Below, in pieces: positions 51,331 to 60,333 of a DNA stretch of 64,000 nt. Source of the stretch: Mycobacterium sp. Root135 (GTDB taxonomy: Bacteria; Actinomycetota; Actinomycetes; Mycobacteriales; Mycobacteriaceae). Position 1 is the first letter of the stretch. Each line of letters opens with the position of its first letter. The stretch is taken from positions 1 to 64,000 of the forward strand of contig NZ_LMEZ01000009.1 of NCBI RefSeq assembly GCF_001426545.1, in the 5' to 3' direction. Below the pieces are notes generated by a model. It was not told where the DNA came from. It saw only the letters and a list, made by a program, of their open reading frames with translations, and ran no database searches. The position numbers were made by a program, and so were the translations under genes.

Positions 51331-51368
51331 TACCGTACTGCCCCCGGTACCGCCGTCAGCGCACCAAA

Positions 51369-52217
51369 TCAGACCAGCGCAGCGAGCTTGCCAGCCAACC
51401 TCTCCACGTAACCGGCGACCTCGGATTCGGACTTGTCCGGCAACCCGAACAGCACTTCGGTGACGCCGAGATCGGCCCAGCGGGCCAGTTTGTCGGGGTC
51501 GGGCTTGAAGTCGAGTGCGACGATCTGCGGCGCTCCCTCGCGGTCGGCGGCGGCCCAGGTGTCCTGCAGCAGCTTCACCGGCGCGTCGATGTCGAAGTCC
51601 CGCGGCGTGGTGATCCAGCCGTCGGCCGACTTGGCGATCCACTTGAAGTTCTTCTCGGTGCCCGCGGCCCCGACGAGGACGGGGATGTGCGACTGAACGG
51701 GCTTTGGCCAGGCCCAACTCGGGCCGAACTTCACGAATTCGCCGTCGAATTCGGCTTCTTCCTGCGTCCACAGGGCCCGCATGGCCTCCAGGTACTCGCG
51801 CAGCATGGTGCGGCGCCGTCCCGGCGGCACATTGTGGTCGGCGAGTTCGTCTGTGTTCCAACCGAATCCGACACCGAGGCTGACGCGGCCACCGGAGAGG
51901 TGGTCGAGCGTGGCGATGGACTTGGCGAGCGTGATGCAGTCATGCTCGACGGGCAGGGCCACCGCAGTCGACAACCGCACCTTCGTCGTCACGGCGGCCG
52001 CGGTGGCCAGGCTGACCCACGGGTCGAGGGTGCGCATGTAGCGGTCGTCTGGCAGCGACTCGTCGCCCGTGGTGGGGTGCGCAGCCTCCCGCTTGATCGG
52101 GATGTGCGTGTGCTCGGGCACGTAGAACGTGTGGAAGCCGTGGTCGTCGGCGAGTTTGGCCGCGGCCGCCGGAGCTATCCCGCGATCGCTGGTGAAGAGA
52201 ACGAGCCCATAGTCCAT
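51369..52217 (-). CDS. LLM-class F420-dependent oxidoreductase (Rv0953c-like, KstR-type operator)
   Basis: This is a luciferase-fold oxidoreductase of 282 residues. Typical parts are DYGLVLFTSDRGIAPAAAAK, YVPEHTHIP, LSGGRVSLGVGFGWN and VPILVGAAGTEKNFKWIAKS. It differs clearly from the oxidoreductase at 25294 but shares the regulatory layout: a KstR-type palindrome 9 bp upstream of the ATG. It belongs to the F420-binding group by overall pattern; the substrate is unknown. KstR control would link it to sterol catabolism. The 39 bp to the EspC-like gene are unremarkable. Confidence 0.9.
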   Translation of the reverse strand: MDYGLVLFTSDRGIAPAAAAKLADDHGFHTFYVPEHTHIPIKREAAHPTTGDESLPDDRYMRTLDPWVSLATAAAVTTKVRLSTAVALPVEHDCITLAKSIATLDHLSGGRVSLGVGFGWNTDELADHNVPPGRRRTMLREYLEAMRALWTQEEAEFDGEFVKFGPSWAWPKPVQSHIPVLVGAAGTEKNFKWIAKSADGWITTPRDFDIDAPVKLLQDTWAAADREGAPQIVALDFKPDPDKLARWADLGVTEVLFGLPDKSESEVAGYVERLAGKLAALV

Positions 52218-52226
52218 GGCCAGAAT

Positions 52227-52240
52227 TAGAACGTGTTCTA
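52227..52240. promoter_or_regulatory. KstR-type operator (TAGAAC-GT-GTTCTA)
   Basis: A perfect palindrome matches TnnAACnnGTTnnA, nine bases upstream of the second F420-type oxidoreductase start (minus strand). A TCTAAT hexamer overlapping it, seven bases from the ATG, could be the -10 element of a leaderless transcript. Confidence 0.85.
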
Positions 52241-52337
52241 GTCCCTGAGCGCAAGGTGGCCCACGTAGACGGCCTCTCGCGATTCGGGTAGCTCCCTACT
52301 CGCGCCCCCGCGAACGTGCGACGCAAGAGTTCCTCAC

Positions 52338-52862
52338 ATGAACTCCAACCGCTCGATCGGCACCAAGATACGAGAATGGGCGCGGCGATACCTGCCCTGC
52401 GAAATCGCCGGCACCACATGCGAAATGGGCGGCGCCGCAATCGCCTACGGGGCCACCGGATCGGTCGCGGCGGCGGCCGTCGTCGCGACCGTCGGAGCCT
52501 CCGTCGGCTACTACGCCGCGGCGTACTGGACGGCGGTGCGCATCGCATACCGAGCGCAACCGTCGTCGTCCCGGATGGCGCGCGGGTTGGTCGCGAACGG
52601 CCGTGCGCTGCGCAGCATCGCGATCGAGTTCGGTCCGGCCGAGGTGGTCGACAGCCTGGTCATCCGGCCGTTGGCCTTCTACTTCGGACCGATTCTGTTC
52701 GGCGGCGTGGTCGCAGGCTGGATCTTCGGCAAGCTGGTCGCCGACGTCGGCTTCTACGTCTTGGCCATCTTCAGCTACGAACGGTTCACCGGTCTGCTTG
52801 TCGTCCGGCGCAGGGCCGACGAGGTGGCCCGCGAACCCGCAGCGGTGACAGCAGTCGCGTAG
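52338..52862 (+). CDS. Hypothetical membrane protein (174 aa)
   Basis: I do not recognise a family. The protein has three or four hydrophobic segments: residues about 30-60 (AIAYGATGSVAAAAVVATVGAS), a stretch around 110-125 (PLAFYFGPILFGGVVAG) and one after it (VADVGFYVLAIFS), separated by a basic loop. There is no signal peptide. It sits alone between the KstR-controlled oxidoreductase (divergent, 120 bp) and the sfnG-like gene 62 bp downstream on the same strand. Confidence 0.65.
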   Translation: MNSNRSIGTKIREWARRYLPCEIAGTTCEMGGAAIAYGATGSVAAAAVVATVGASVGYYAAAYWTAVRIAYRAQPSSSRMARGLVANGRALRSIAIEFGPAEVVDSLVIRPLAFYFGPILFGGVVAGWIFGKLVADVGFYVLAIFSYERFTGLLVVRRRADEVAREPAAVTAVA

Positions 52863-52924
52863 AAGACGTCGCCTTGAAATCTGACCGATCGTTACCCGTG
52901 ACCGGACTGGCGTCAGCGGCTGAG

Positions 52925-54064
52925 ATGGCCACCATGACGACCGAACGCATCGCCGACCACGTCAAGTTCGCCTACTGGGTGCCCAACGTCAGCGGCGGCC
53001 TGGTGACCAGCGACATCGAGCAGCGCACGGACTGGAACTACGAGTACAACAAGAAGCTCGCGCAGACCGCCGAGAACAACGGTTTCGAGTACGCGCTGTC
53101 CCAGGTGCGCTACGAAGCCAGCTACGGCGCCGAATTTCAGCACGAATCCACCAGTTTCAGCCTTGCCCTGCTGCTGGCCACCGAGCGGCTGAAGGTGATC
53201 GCCGCCGTACACCCCGGCCTGTGGCAGCCCGCCGTGCTGGCCAAGCTCGGCGCCACCGCGGACCATCTGTCGGGCGGCCGATTCGCCGTCAACGTCGTCT
53301 CCGGGTGGTTCAAGGACGAATTCACCCACCTGGGGGAGCCGTGGCTCGAACACGACGAGCGTTACCGGCGCAGCGCCGAATTCCTGCAGGTCCTCCGCAA
53401 GATCTGGACCGAGGACGACGTGGACTTCCGCGGTGACTTCTACCGAATCCACGACTTCACGTTGAAGCCCAAGCCGCTCAACACCCCGGAACGGCCCAAC
53501 CCGGAGATCTTCCAGGGCGGCAACTCGACCGCCGCACGGCGCAACGGCGGGCTCTACTCCGACTGGTACTTCTCCAACGGCAAGGACTTCGACGGCATCA
53601 CCGAGCAGGTCGTCGAGGTCCGTGACCACGCCCGCACCGTCGGTCGCGAGGTCAAGGTCGGGCTCAACGGCTTCATCATCGCCAGGGACTCAGAGAAGGA
53701 AGCGAAGGAGGTCCTCAAGGAGATCATCGCGAAGGCCAACAAGCCCGCCGTCGAGGGTTTCCGCGGCGCCGTCCAGCAGGCCGGCAATTCGACAGGCGAC
53801 AAGAAGGGGATGTGGGCGGACTCGTCCTTCGAGGATCTCGTCCAGTACAACGACGGCTTCCGGACGAAGCTGATCGGCACCCCCGAGCAGGTCGCCGAAC
53901 GCATCGTCGCGTACCGCAAGCGCGGCGTCGACCTGATCCTCGGCGGCTTCCTGCACTTCCAGGAGGAGATCGAGTACTTCGGCGCCAACGTGTTGCCGTT
54001 GGTGCGCGAAATCGAGCAATCCGAAGAGGATTCGCGCAACCAGTCGGCGCTGCTCCCGGCCTGA
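52925..54064 (+). CDS. sfnG: Dimethylsulfone monooxygenase-like FMNH2-dependent enzyme
   Basis: This is a flavin-dependent LLM-class monooxygenase of 379 residues that closely resembles SfnG, which converts dimethylsulfone to methanesulfinate using FMNH2. The family-specific N-terminus VKFAYWVPNVSGGLVTS, the run QRTDWNYEYNKKLAQTAE, GRFAVNVVSGWFK and EPWLEHDERYRRS are near-identical in the Pseudomonas enzyme as I recall it. A role in sulfur scavenging during sulfate limitation is expected. No flavin reductase or SfnR-type regulator is adjacent. The ATG is at 52925, with a second ATG nine bases later. Confidence 0.9.
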   Translation: MATMTTERIADHVKFAYWVPNVSGGLVTSDIEQRTDWNYEYNKKLAQTAENNGFEYALSQVRYEASYGAEFQHESTSFSLALLLATERLKVIAAVHPGLWQPAVLAKLGATADHLSGGRFAVNVVSGWFKDEFTHLGEPWLEHDERYRRSAEFLQVLRKIWTEDDVDFRGDFYRIHDFTLKPKPLNTPERPNPEIFQGGNSTAARRNGGLYSDWYFSNGKDFDGITEQVVEVRDHARTVGREVKVGLNGFIIARDSEKEAKEVLKEIIAKANKPAVEGFRGAVQQAGNSTGDKKGMWADSSFEDLVQYNDGFRTKLIGTPEQVAERIVAYRKRGVDLILGGFLHFQEEIEYFGANVLPLVREIEQSEEDSRNQSALLPA

Positions 54065-54155
54065 GCGCGGCTGGCGCCCCGGCCTGCACCCAGGCCGGGT
54101 CCATAGCTTGGTGCGCTAGCGTGGGTGAACCAATCGCCCATCGCAGGAGGGGAAC

Positions 54156-55073
54156 ATGTCGTATCCATCGGGCCCGCCCGGTAACTCCGGTTACCCGTCT
54201 GGGCCGTCCGCGGGGCAGTACAGCGCGCCCACCCAGCAGTTCGGTCACACCCAAGAGGCCGCCACCCCCGCGGGGCCCAGCAGGCTGCCGCAGTACCTCG
54301 CCGCTGCCGTCGCCGCCCTCGGCTTGTTCGTCTACCTGGCCAACTTCGGCCCGGTGTTCACCATCAACGCTCCGAACCTCCCCGGCTTCGGCCCCATCGG
54401 CGGCTCGGTGAGCACCACGCCGATCGGCATCACCCTCGCCACCGCGGTCGCGCTCGTCGCGGCTCTGCTCGCCGGGTTCAGCCTGCTGCCCAAGCAGGGC
54501 AAGTCCGACACCTGGGTCGCCATCCTCTCGGTGCTGGCGCTGCTGCTCGTGCTCTCGCAGATCGTGGGCCTGCCGTCCGGCGTGTCCTTCGGATGGTCGC
54601 TGTACCTGATCATCTTGTTCTCGGTGCTCCAGACGATCGCAGCGGTGGCCGCACTGCTGCTGGAGTCCGGCGTCGTCTCCGCGCCCGCGCCCAAGCCGAA
54701 GTACGAGCAGAACCCGTACGGCCAGTACGGCGGGCCCGGGCAGTACTACGGTCAGCCTCAGGGCCAGCCGCAGCACGGCGCCCCCCTGCACCAGCAGGGC
54801 CCGCCTCAGCGCGGCGGATACTCCCCGCAGCCGTACGGCGGCTACCCGAGCAGCCCGTCCACCGGTGGCTTCGGTGCGCAGCCAGGCGCCCAGTCTCCGT
54901 CCCAGCCGGGCCAGCAGAGCGGGTCGCAGCAGAGTGGTCCGCCCACGCCTCCGACGGGGTTCCCCGCCTTTGGTTCACCGCAGGGGTCGCTCGGCTCTCA
55001 GCCGACGCAGTCCTTCGAAACGCAGCAACCACAACAGCAGCCTGCGCCGCAATCCACCCCGCCACCGTCATAA
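54156..55073 (+). CDS. DUF5336-family membrane protein, 34 kDa antigen homologue (Rv0954-like)
   Basis: The 305-residue protein has a short Pro/Gly/Tyr-rich N-terminus, four transmembrane helices (about residues 48-170) and a long Gln/Pro/Gly-rich cytoplasmic-type tail with repeated YGGQ/QQPQ-like composition. It matches the mycobacterial 34 kDa antigenic protein family, of which Rv0954 is a member. It has been linked to the cell envelope and division apparatus; the biochemical role is not known. It is followed 61 bp later by perM, and the two are conserved neighbours. Confidence 0.92.
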   Translation: MSYPSGPPGNSGYPSGPSAGQYSAPTQQFGHTQEAATPAGPSRLPQYLAAAVAALGLFVYLANFGPVFTINAPNLPGFGPIGGSVSTTPIGITLATAVALVAALLAGFSLLPKQGKSDTWVAILSVLALLLVLSQIVGLPSGVSFGWSLYLIILFSVLQTIAAVAALLLESGVVSAPAPKPKYEQNPYGQYGGPGQYYGQPQGQPQHGAPLHQQGPPQRGGYSPQPYGGYPSSPSTGGFGAQPGAQSPSQPGQQSGSQQSGPPTPPTGFPAFGSPQGSLGSQPTQSFETQQPQQQPAPQSTPPPS

Positions 55074-55134
55074 TCTCTAGCGGCGCGCACACACCCTTCG
55101 CGCGTTGGAGATCGTGCGAGGAGCAACGCAGCTA

Positions 55135-56652
55135 GTGGACAACCGGCCAGTCGGCACACGTCAGGCTCGCGACCTGTTGAGGGTCGCGTTCGGGCCGTCG
55201 GCCATCGCACTCGCCGTGATCGCGGCCGTCGTGTTGGTGCAGCTGGTGATCGCCAACAGCGACATGACGGGTGCGTTCGGCGCGATCGCCAGCATGTGGC
55301 TCGGCGTCCACGGGGTGCCCGTGTCCATCGGCGGCGCGGAACTCGGCGTCATGCCGCTGCTTCCGATGCTGGCGATGGTGTGGGGGACCGCCCGCACCAC
55401 GGCAGCCGCGACCAGGGCCGGCACGTCGTGGTTCGTGATCCGGTGGATCGTGGCGTCGGCGCTGGGCGGGCCGTTGTTGATCGCCGCGATCGCCCTCGCC
55501 GTGATTCACGACGCGTCCTCCGTGCTGATCGAACTCCAGACGCCCAGCGCGTCGCTCGCGTTCGGCTGCGTGCTGGCCGTTCACCTCGTCGGCGCCCTCG
55601 TCGGGGTCGGTCCCCGCGTGACCGGCCGGCTGCTGAGGTTGCCGTACGTACCCGTTTGGTTGCCGGAGGCGTTCCGCGCCGCCTCGGTGGGTGTGCTGGC
55701 GCTGTTCGGGCTGTCCGGGGCGATCGCCGCGGGGTCCTTGGTCGTGCACTGGGGCACGATGGACACCCTGTTCGGCATCACGGACTCGGCATTTGGCCAG
55801 TTCAGCCTCACGCTGTTGTCGATCCTGTACGCACCGAACGTCATCGTCGGGACCGCGGCCGTCGCCGTCGGCTCCAGTGCGCACGTCGGCCTCGCAACGT
55901 TCAGTTCCTTCACCGTGCTGGGTGGCGACGTGCCCGCCCTGCCCATCCTCGCTGCCGTGCCCAGCCCGCCGCTGGGGCCGATCTGGGTGGCGCTGCTGAT
56001 CGCCGCGGCGGCAGCGGCCGTGGCCCTTGGTCAGCAGTGCGCGCGGCGGTCCGAGCCGCTGCCAGAAGCCGCGGGCAAGTTGACGACCGCGTCCGCCGTC
56101 GCGGCCGCCGCGATGGCGCTGCTCGGGTACGCGGGTGGTGGTCGGCTCGGCAACTTCGGCGACGTCGGAGTCGACCAGGCCACGTTCGGTCCCGCGGTGT
56201 TCGTGTGGTTCGTCGGGATCGGCGGCCTGACGGTCGTCATGAGCGGTGGCCTCCGGCGTCGACCCAAGGCCCGTCCCGTCCCGGCGGCGACGCCCCCACC
56301 GACCCCGGAGCCCGAGGCCGAGCCGGACACGCTGCCCGTGCCGACCGCCGAGGAGACCGAACCCGAGCCCGAGCCGGTTTTCGAGCCGGAGTTGGAGCCC
56401 GAGGTGGTTTTCGAGCCGGAGCCCGAACCCGAGGTGGAGTTCGAGCCCGCACGTCCAGCCGATCCGATACGTCCAGCCGATCCAGCACCCCCAGCCGAGC
56501 CCGCTCGGCCAGTCGAACCCCGCCCGTCCCGAGCCGCGCCGCGCGACGTCTTCGACTTCGACGACGACCCCGAGGCGCACTACTTCGCCGACGACGACCT
56601 TTCGACAGCGGATGACCACACCAGCGACGAGCCGCGGCGTTCCTCCGATTAG
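55135..56652 (+). CDS. perM: DUF6350 polytopic membrane protein, PerM homologue (Rv0955-like)
   Basis: This is a membrane protein of about 505 residues with eight to ten hydrophobic helices, followed by an acidic, repetitive tail of about 130 residues (EPEPEPVFEPELEPEV pattern, then ARPADPIRPADP). PerM in M. tuberculosis supports cell division and is reported to stabilise FtsB. I prefer the GTG at 55135, which has GAGGAG 11 bases upstream; the frame is open from TTG 55105. The acidic tail looks disordered and is probably the fastest-changing part. Confidence 0.9.
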   Translation: MDNRPVGTRQARDLLRVAFGPSAIALAVIAAVVLVQLVIANSDMTGAFGAIASMWLGVHGVPVSIGGAELGVMPLLPMLAMVWGTARTTAAATRAGTSWFVIRWIVASALGGPLLIAAIALAVIHDASSVLIELQTPSASLAFGCVLAVHLVGALVGVGPRVTGRLLRLPYVPVWLPEAFRAASVGVLALFGLSGAIAAGSLVVHWGTMDTLFGITDSAFGQFSLTLLSILYAPNVIVGTAAVAVGSSAHVGLATFSSFTVLGGDVPALPILAAVPSPPLGPIWVALLIAAAAAAVALGQQCARRSEPLPEAAGKLTTASAVAAAAMALLGYAGGGRLGNFGDVGVDQATFGPAVFVWFVGIGGLTVVMSGGLRRRPKARPVPAATPPPTPEPEAEPDTLPVPTAEETEPEPEPVFEPELEPEVVFEPEPEPEVEFEPARPADPIRPADPAPPAEPARPVEPRPSRAAPRDVFDFDDDPEAHYFADDDLSTADDHTSDEPRRSSD

Positions 56653-56662
56653 GCTGCATCGC

Positions 56663-57292
56663 GTGCAGCCCCCGCTTCTCGTGCCCCCCAGTGCGCCGGC
56701 TCGGCTGATCGTCCTGGCGTCGGGCACCGGTTCGCTGCTTGAATCGATCCTCGCCGCGGCCGTCGGCGACTACCCGGCCCGGGTGGTCGCGGTCGGCACC
56801 GACCGGGACTGCCGCGCCCTCGAGATCGCCGAAGCCGCCTCGCTGCCGAGCTTCACCACCCGCGTCGGCGACCATGCCGACCGCGACGCGTGGGACGCTG
56901 CGATCACCGATGCTGCGGCCGCGCACCAGCCCGATCTGGTGGTGTCGGCGGGTTTCATGAAGATCCTTGGTCCGCAATTCCTTTCGCGTTTTGCCGGTCG
57001 GGTCGTCAACACCCATCCGGCCCTGCTGCCCGCGTTCCCCGGCGCGCACCCCGTGCCCGACACGTTGGCCTACGGCGTGCGGGTCACCGGATGCACGGTG
57101 CACCTCGTCGACGCGGGGATGGACACGGGGCCGATCTTGGCGCAGGAGGCCGTCGACGTGCTCGACGACGACGACGAATCGGCTCTGCACGAGCGGATCA
57201 AGGTCGTCGAGCGACGACTGCTGGTGGAAGTACTTGCCGCGATGGCAACTCGCGGTGTGACGTGGACAGGACGAAAGGCATTGATCGGATGA
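56663..57292 (+). CDS. purN: Phosphoribosylglycinamide formyltransferase
   Basis: PurN transfers a formyl group from 10-formyltetrahydrofolate to GAR in purine synthesis. The 209-residue protein has the phosphate loop LASGTGSLLES, catalytic N116 and H118 in VNTHPALLPAFPG and D154 in DAGMDTGPIL. The start is GTG at 56663, 10 bp after perM; longer frames are shadows of perM. It overlaps purH by ATGA, so the third and the last two steps of the pathway are produced together. Confidence 0.97.
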   Translation: MQPPLLVPPSAPARLIVLASGTGSLLESILAAAVGDYPARVVAVGTDRDCRALEIAEAASLPSFTTRVGDHADRDAWDAAITDAAAAHQPDLVVSAGFMKILGPQFLSRFAGRVVNTHPALLPAFPGAHPVPDTLAYGVRVTGCTVHLVDAGMDTGPILAQEAVDVLDDDDESALHERIKVVERRLLVEVLAAMATRGVTWTGRKALIG

Positions 57293-58872
57293 CTGTGGAC
57301 GTGGGTACCGGGGACGGCAGGCGGGCGATTCGACGCGCGTTGATCAGCGTGTACGACAAGACCGGCCTCGCCGAACTGGCGCAAGGTCTGCACGAGGCGG
57401 GCGTGGCCATCGTCTCGACCGGGTCCACGGCGAAAACCATTGCCGCCAGCGGTGTCCCGGTGACACCGGTCGAGGACGTCACGGGCTTCCCCGAGGTGCT
57501 CGACGGCCGCGTGAAGACCCTGCACCCGCGGGTGCACGCCGGGCTGCTGGCCGACACCCGCAAGGCCGAGCACCTCGCCGCGCTCGACGAACTCGGCGTC
57601 GCCGCCTTCGAGCTCGTCGTCGTCAACCTCTACCCGTTCACCGAGACCGTCGAGTCCGGCGCGAGCGAGGACGAGTGCGTCGAGCAGATCGACATCGGCG
57701 GGCCGTCGATGGTGCGCGCCGCCGCCAAGAACCATCCCAGCGTCGCGGTGGTCGTCGAGCCGCGTGGCTACGACGGTGTGCTCGCCGCGGTGCGCGCGGG
57801 CGGCTTCACCCTCGCCGAGCGAAAGCGGTTGGCGTCCCTGGCCTTCCGGCACACCGCCGAATACGACGTCGCCGTGGCCAGCTGGATGGGCTCGGTCGTG
57901 GCACCCGAAGCCGACGCCTCGGGGCCACCCGAGTGGTTCGGCGGGACGTGGAAGCGCGCCGCGGTACTTCGCTACGGCGAGAACCCGCACCAGCAGGCGG
58001 CGCTCTACCGCGACGACTCGTCGTGGCCGGGGCTGGCGCAAGCGGAGCAGTTGCACGGCAAGGAGATGTCGTACAACAACTACACCGACGCCGACGCCGC
58101 ATGGCGGGCCGCGTTCGACTACGAGCAGACCTGCGTCGCAATCATCAAGCACGCCAACCCATGTGGCATCGCCGTGTCGTCGGTCTCGGTTGCCGACGCA
58201 CACCGCAAGGCCCACGAGTGCGACCCCCTGAGCGCATTCGGTGGGGTGATCGCGGCCAACACGACGGTCACCGTGGAGATGGCCACGACGGTCGCCGACA
58301 TCTTCACCGAGGTCATCATCGCGCCGGCCTACGAGCCGGGTGCGGTCGAAATCCTCGCCGGGAAGAAGAACATCCGCGTGCTGGTCGCCTCCGAGCCTCG
58401 GATCGGCGGCGCCGAGTTCCGTCAGGTCAGCGGCGGCCTGCTCGTCCAGCAGCGTGACGCGGTCGACGCCCCCGGCGACGACCCGGCCACCTGGACGCTG
58501 GCCACCGGCACCCCCGCCGACCCCGAGACCATGGCCGATCTGGTGTTCGCCTGGCGGGCCTGCCGCGCGGTGAAGTCGAACGCGATCGTCGTCGCCAAGG
58601 ACGGCGCGACCGTCGGCGTCGGCATGGGTCAGGTCAACCGGGTCGACGCGGCCCGGCTGGCCGTCGAACGGGCCGGCGACCGGGTGCGGGGAGCGGTGGC
58701 GTCCTCGGACGCCTTCTTCCCCTTCCCCGACGGGCTCGAGGTGCTGACCGCGGCGGGTGTGACGGCGATCGTCCATCCCGGTGGGTCGATGCGCGACGAC
58801 GTCGTGACAGAAGCGGCTGCCGCGGCGGGCATCGCGCTGTACCTCACCGGGGCGCGCCACTTCGCGCACTAG
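57289..58872 (+). CDS. purH: Bifunctional AICAR transformylase/IMP cyclohydrolase
   Basis: PurH performs the last two steps to IMP. The N-terminal MGS-like cyclohydrolase domain (about 1-150) has ALISVYDKTGL and VKTLHPRVHAGLL. The C-terminal transformylase domain has RYGENPHQQAALY, the lysine-histidine pair in IIKHANPCG, and ends in the conserved SMRDDVV...ALYLTGARHFAH. At 527 residues it matches Rv0957. It is translated from an ATG overlapping the purN stop. Confidence 0.98.
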   Translation: MTVDVGTGDGRRAIRRALISVYDKTGLAELAQGLHEAGVAIVSTGSTAKTIAASGVPVTPVEDVTGFPEVLDGRVKTLHPRVHAGLLADTRKAEHLAALDELGVAAFELVVVNLYPFTETVESGASEDECVEQIDIGGPSMVRAAAKNHPSVAVVVEPRGYDGVLAAVRAGGFTLAERKRLASLAFRHTAEYDVAVASWMGSVVAPEADASGPPEWFGGTWKRAAVLRYGENPHQQAALYRDDSSWPGLAQAEQLHGKEMSYNNYTDADAAWRAAFDYEQTCVAIIKHANPCGIAVSSVSVADAHRKAHECDPLSAFGGVIAANTTVTVEMATTVADIFTEVIIAPAYEPGAVEILAGKKNIRVLVASEPRIGGAEFRQVSGGLLVQQRDAVDAPGDDPATWTLATGTPADPETMADLVFAWRACRAVKSNAIVVAKDGATVGVGMGQVNRVDAARLAVERAGDRVRGAVASSDAFFPFPDGLEVLTAAGVTAIVHPGGSMRDDVVTEAAAAAGIALYLTGARHFAH

Positions 58873-58950
58873 GGGCACGTCACGGCGTCGTAATTTCGCT
58901 TAGAGCACGGACCTGGTGCCTCGCGGCGCGAACCGTCGTAGCGTGGAGTA

Positions 58951-60333
58951 GTGACATCACCTAACGATCTCCCCCGCACCCTCGGCGAGCTGCGCGCGTC
59001 TGGGCACCGCGAGCGGGGCGTGAAGGCCGAAATACGCGAGAACCTGCTGGCTGCGCTCGGCGAGGGCCGCGACGTGTGGACCGGCATCCTCGGCTTCGAG
59101 GACACCGTCATCCCTCAGCTCGAGCGTGCGCTGATCGCCGAACACGACGTCGTCCTGCTCGGCGAACGCGGTCAGGGCAAGACGCGGCTGCTGCGATCGC
59201 TGACCAACCTGCTCGACGAGTGGACCCCCGTCATCGAGGGATCCGAGCTGCACGAGCACCCGTACACGCCGATCACGCCCGAGTGGATTCGGCGCGCGGC
59301 GGCCTCCGGCGACGACCTGCCCATCTCCTGGCTGCACCGCAGCGAGCGATACACCGAGAAGCTGGCCACCCCGGATACCAGCGTCGCCGACCTCGTCGGC
59401 GACATCGACCCCATCAAGGTCGCCGAGGGCCGCAGCCTCGGCGACCCGGAGACCATCGCCTTCGGACTCATCCCGCGGGCGCACCGCGGCATCGTCGCGA
59501 TCAACGAGCTGCCCGACCTCGCCGAGCGCATCCAGGTCTCCATGCTCAACGTGATGGAGGAGCGCGACATCCAGGTTCGCGGCTACACGCTGCGACTGCC
59601 TCTCGACGTTCTCGTCGTCGCCAGCGCCAACCCCGAGGACTACACGAACCGCGGTCGCATCATCACCCCGCTGAAGGACCGCTTCGGCGCGGAGATCCGC
59701 ACCCACTACCCACAGGCGCTCGAGGCCGAGGTGGGTGTCATCAAGCAGGAGTCCCATCTGCCTGCGGCCGTGCCCGAGTACCTGTTGCAGATCCTGGCTC
59801 GGTTCGCGCGCTCGCTGCGCGAATCTCAGTCGATCGACCAGCGCTCCGGGGTGTCGGCGCGGTTCGCCATCGCCGCCGCCGAGACCGTCGCCGCCGCGGC
59901 GACCCACCGGTCGGCGATCCTCGGCGAGCAGGACCCCGTCGCCCGGGTGGTCGACTTGAACACCATCGTCGACGTGCTGCGCGGCAAGTTGGAATTCGAG
60001 TCTGGTGAGGAAGGCCGTGAACAGGCCGTCCTCGAACACCTGTTGCGGCGCGCGACGGCCGACACGGCGCAGCGGCTGCTCGGCGGCCTCGACGTCGGCC
60101 CGCTGGTGACAGCCGTCGAGGAGGGCGCTCCGGTGACGACGGGCGAGCGCGTCTCGGCCAAGGACGTGCTCGCCGCACTTCCGGGACTGCCGGTGGTCGA
60201 CGCCATCGCCGAGCGGCTCGGCGCCCAGACCGACGGTGAACGCGCCGCCGCCCTGGAGCTGGCCCTGGAGGCGCTGTACCTGGCCAAGCGGATCGACAAG
60301 GTCTCTGGGGAGGGCGAAACCATTTATGGTTAA
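58951..60333 (+). CDS. MoxR/Mg-chelatase-type AAA+ ATPase (Rv0958-like)
   Basis: This is an AAA+ ATPase of 460 residues related to the ChlI/BchI and MoxR groups. Walker A is GERGQGKT (71-78), Walker B-like IVAINELPDL and sensor region VVASANPEDYTNRGRI; the C-terminal lid follows. Proteins of this kind act with a VWA-domain partner as chaperone-like machines that insert metals or remodel complexes; mycobacteria make no chlorophyll. The next gene, overlapping by 8 bp, encodes such a VWA protein. The start is GTG at 58951. Confidence 0.92.
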   Translation: MTSPNDLPRTLGELRASGHRERGVKAEIRENLLAALGEGRDVWTGILGFEDTVIPQLERALIAEHDVVLLGERGQGKTRLLRSLTNLLDEWTPVIEGSELHEHPYTPITPEWIRRAAASGDDLPISWLHRSERYTEKLATPDTSVADLVGDIDPIKVAEGRSLGDPETIAFGLIPRAHRGIVAINELPDLAERIQVSMLNVMEERDIQVRGYTLRLPLDVLVVASANPEDYTNRGRIITPLKDRFGAEIRTHYPQALEAEVGVIKQESHLPAAVPEYLLQILARFARSLRESQSIDQRSGVSARFAIAAAETVAAAATHRSAILGEQDPVARVVDLNTIVDVLRGKLEFESGEEGREQAVLEHLLRRATADTAQRLLGGLDVGPLVTAVEEGAPVTTGERVSAKDVLAALPGLPVVDAIAERLGAQTDGERAAALELALEALYLAKRIDKVSGEGETIYG

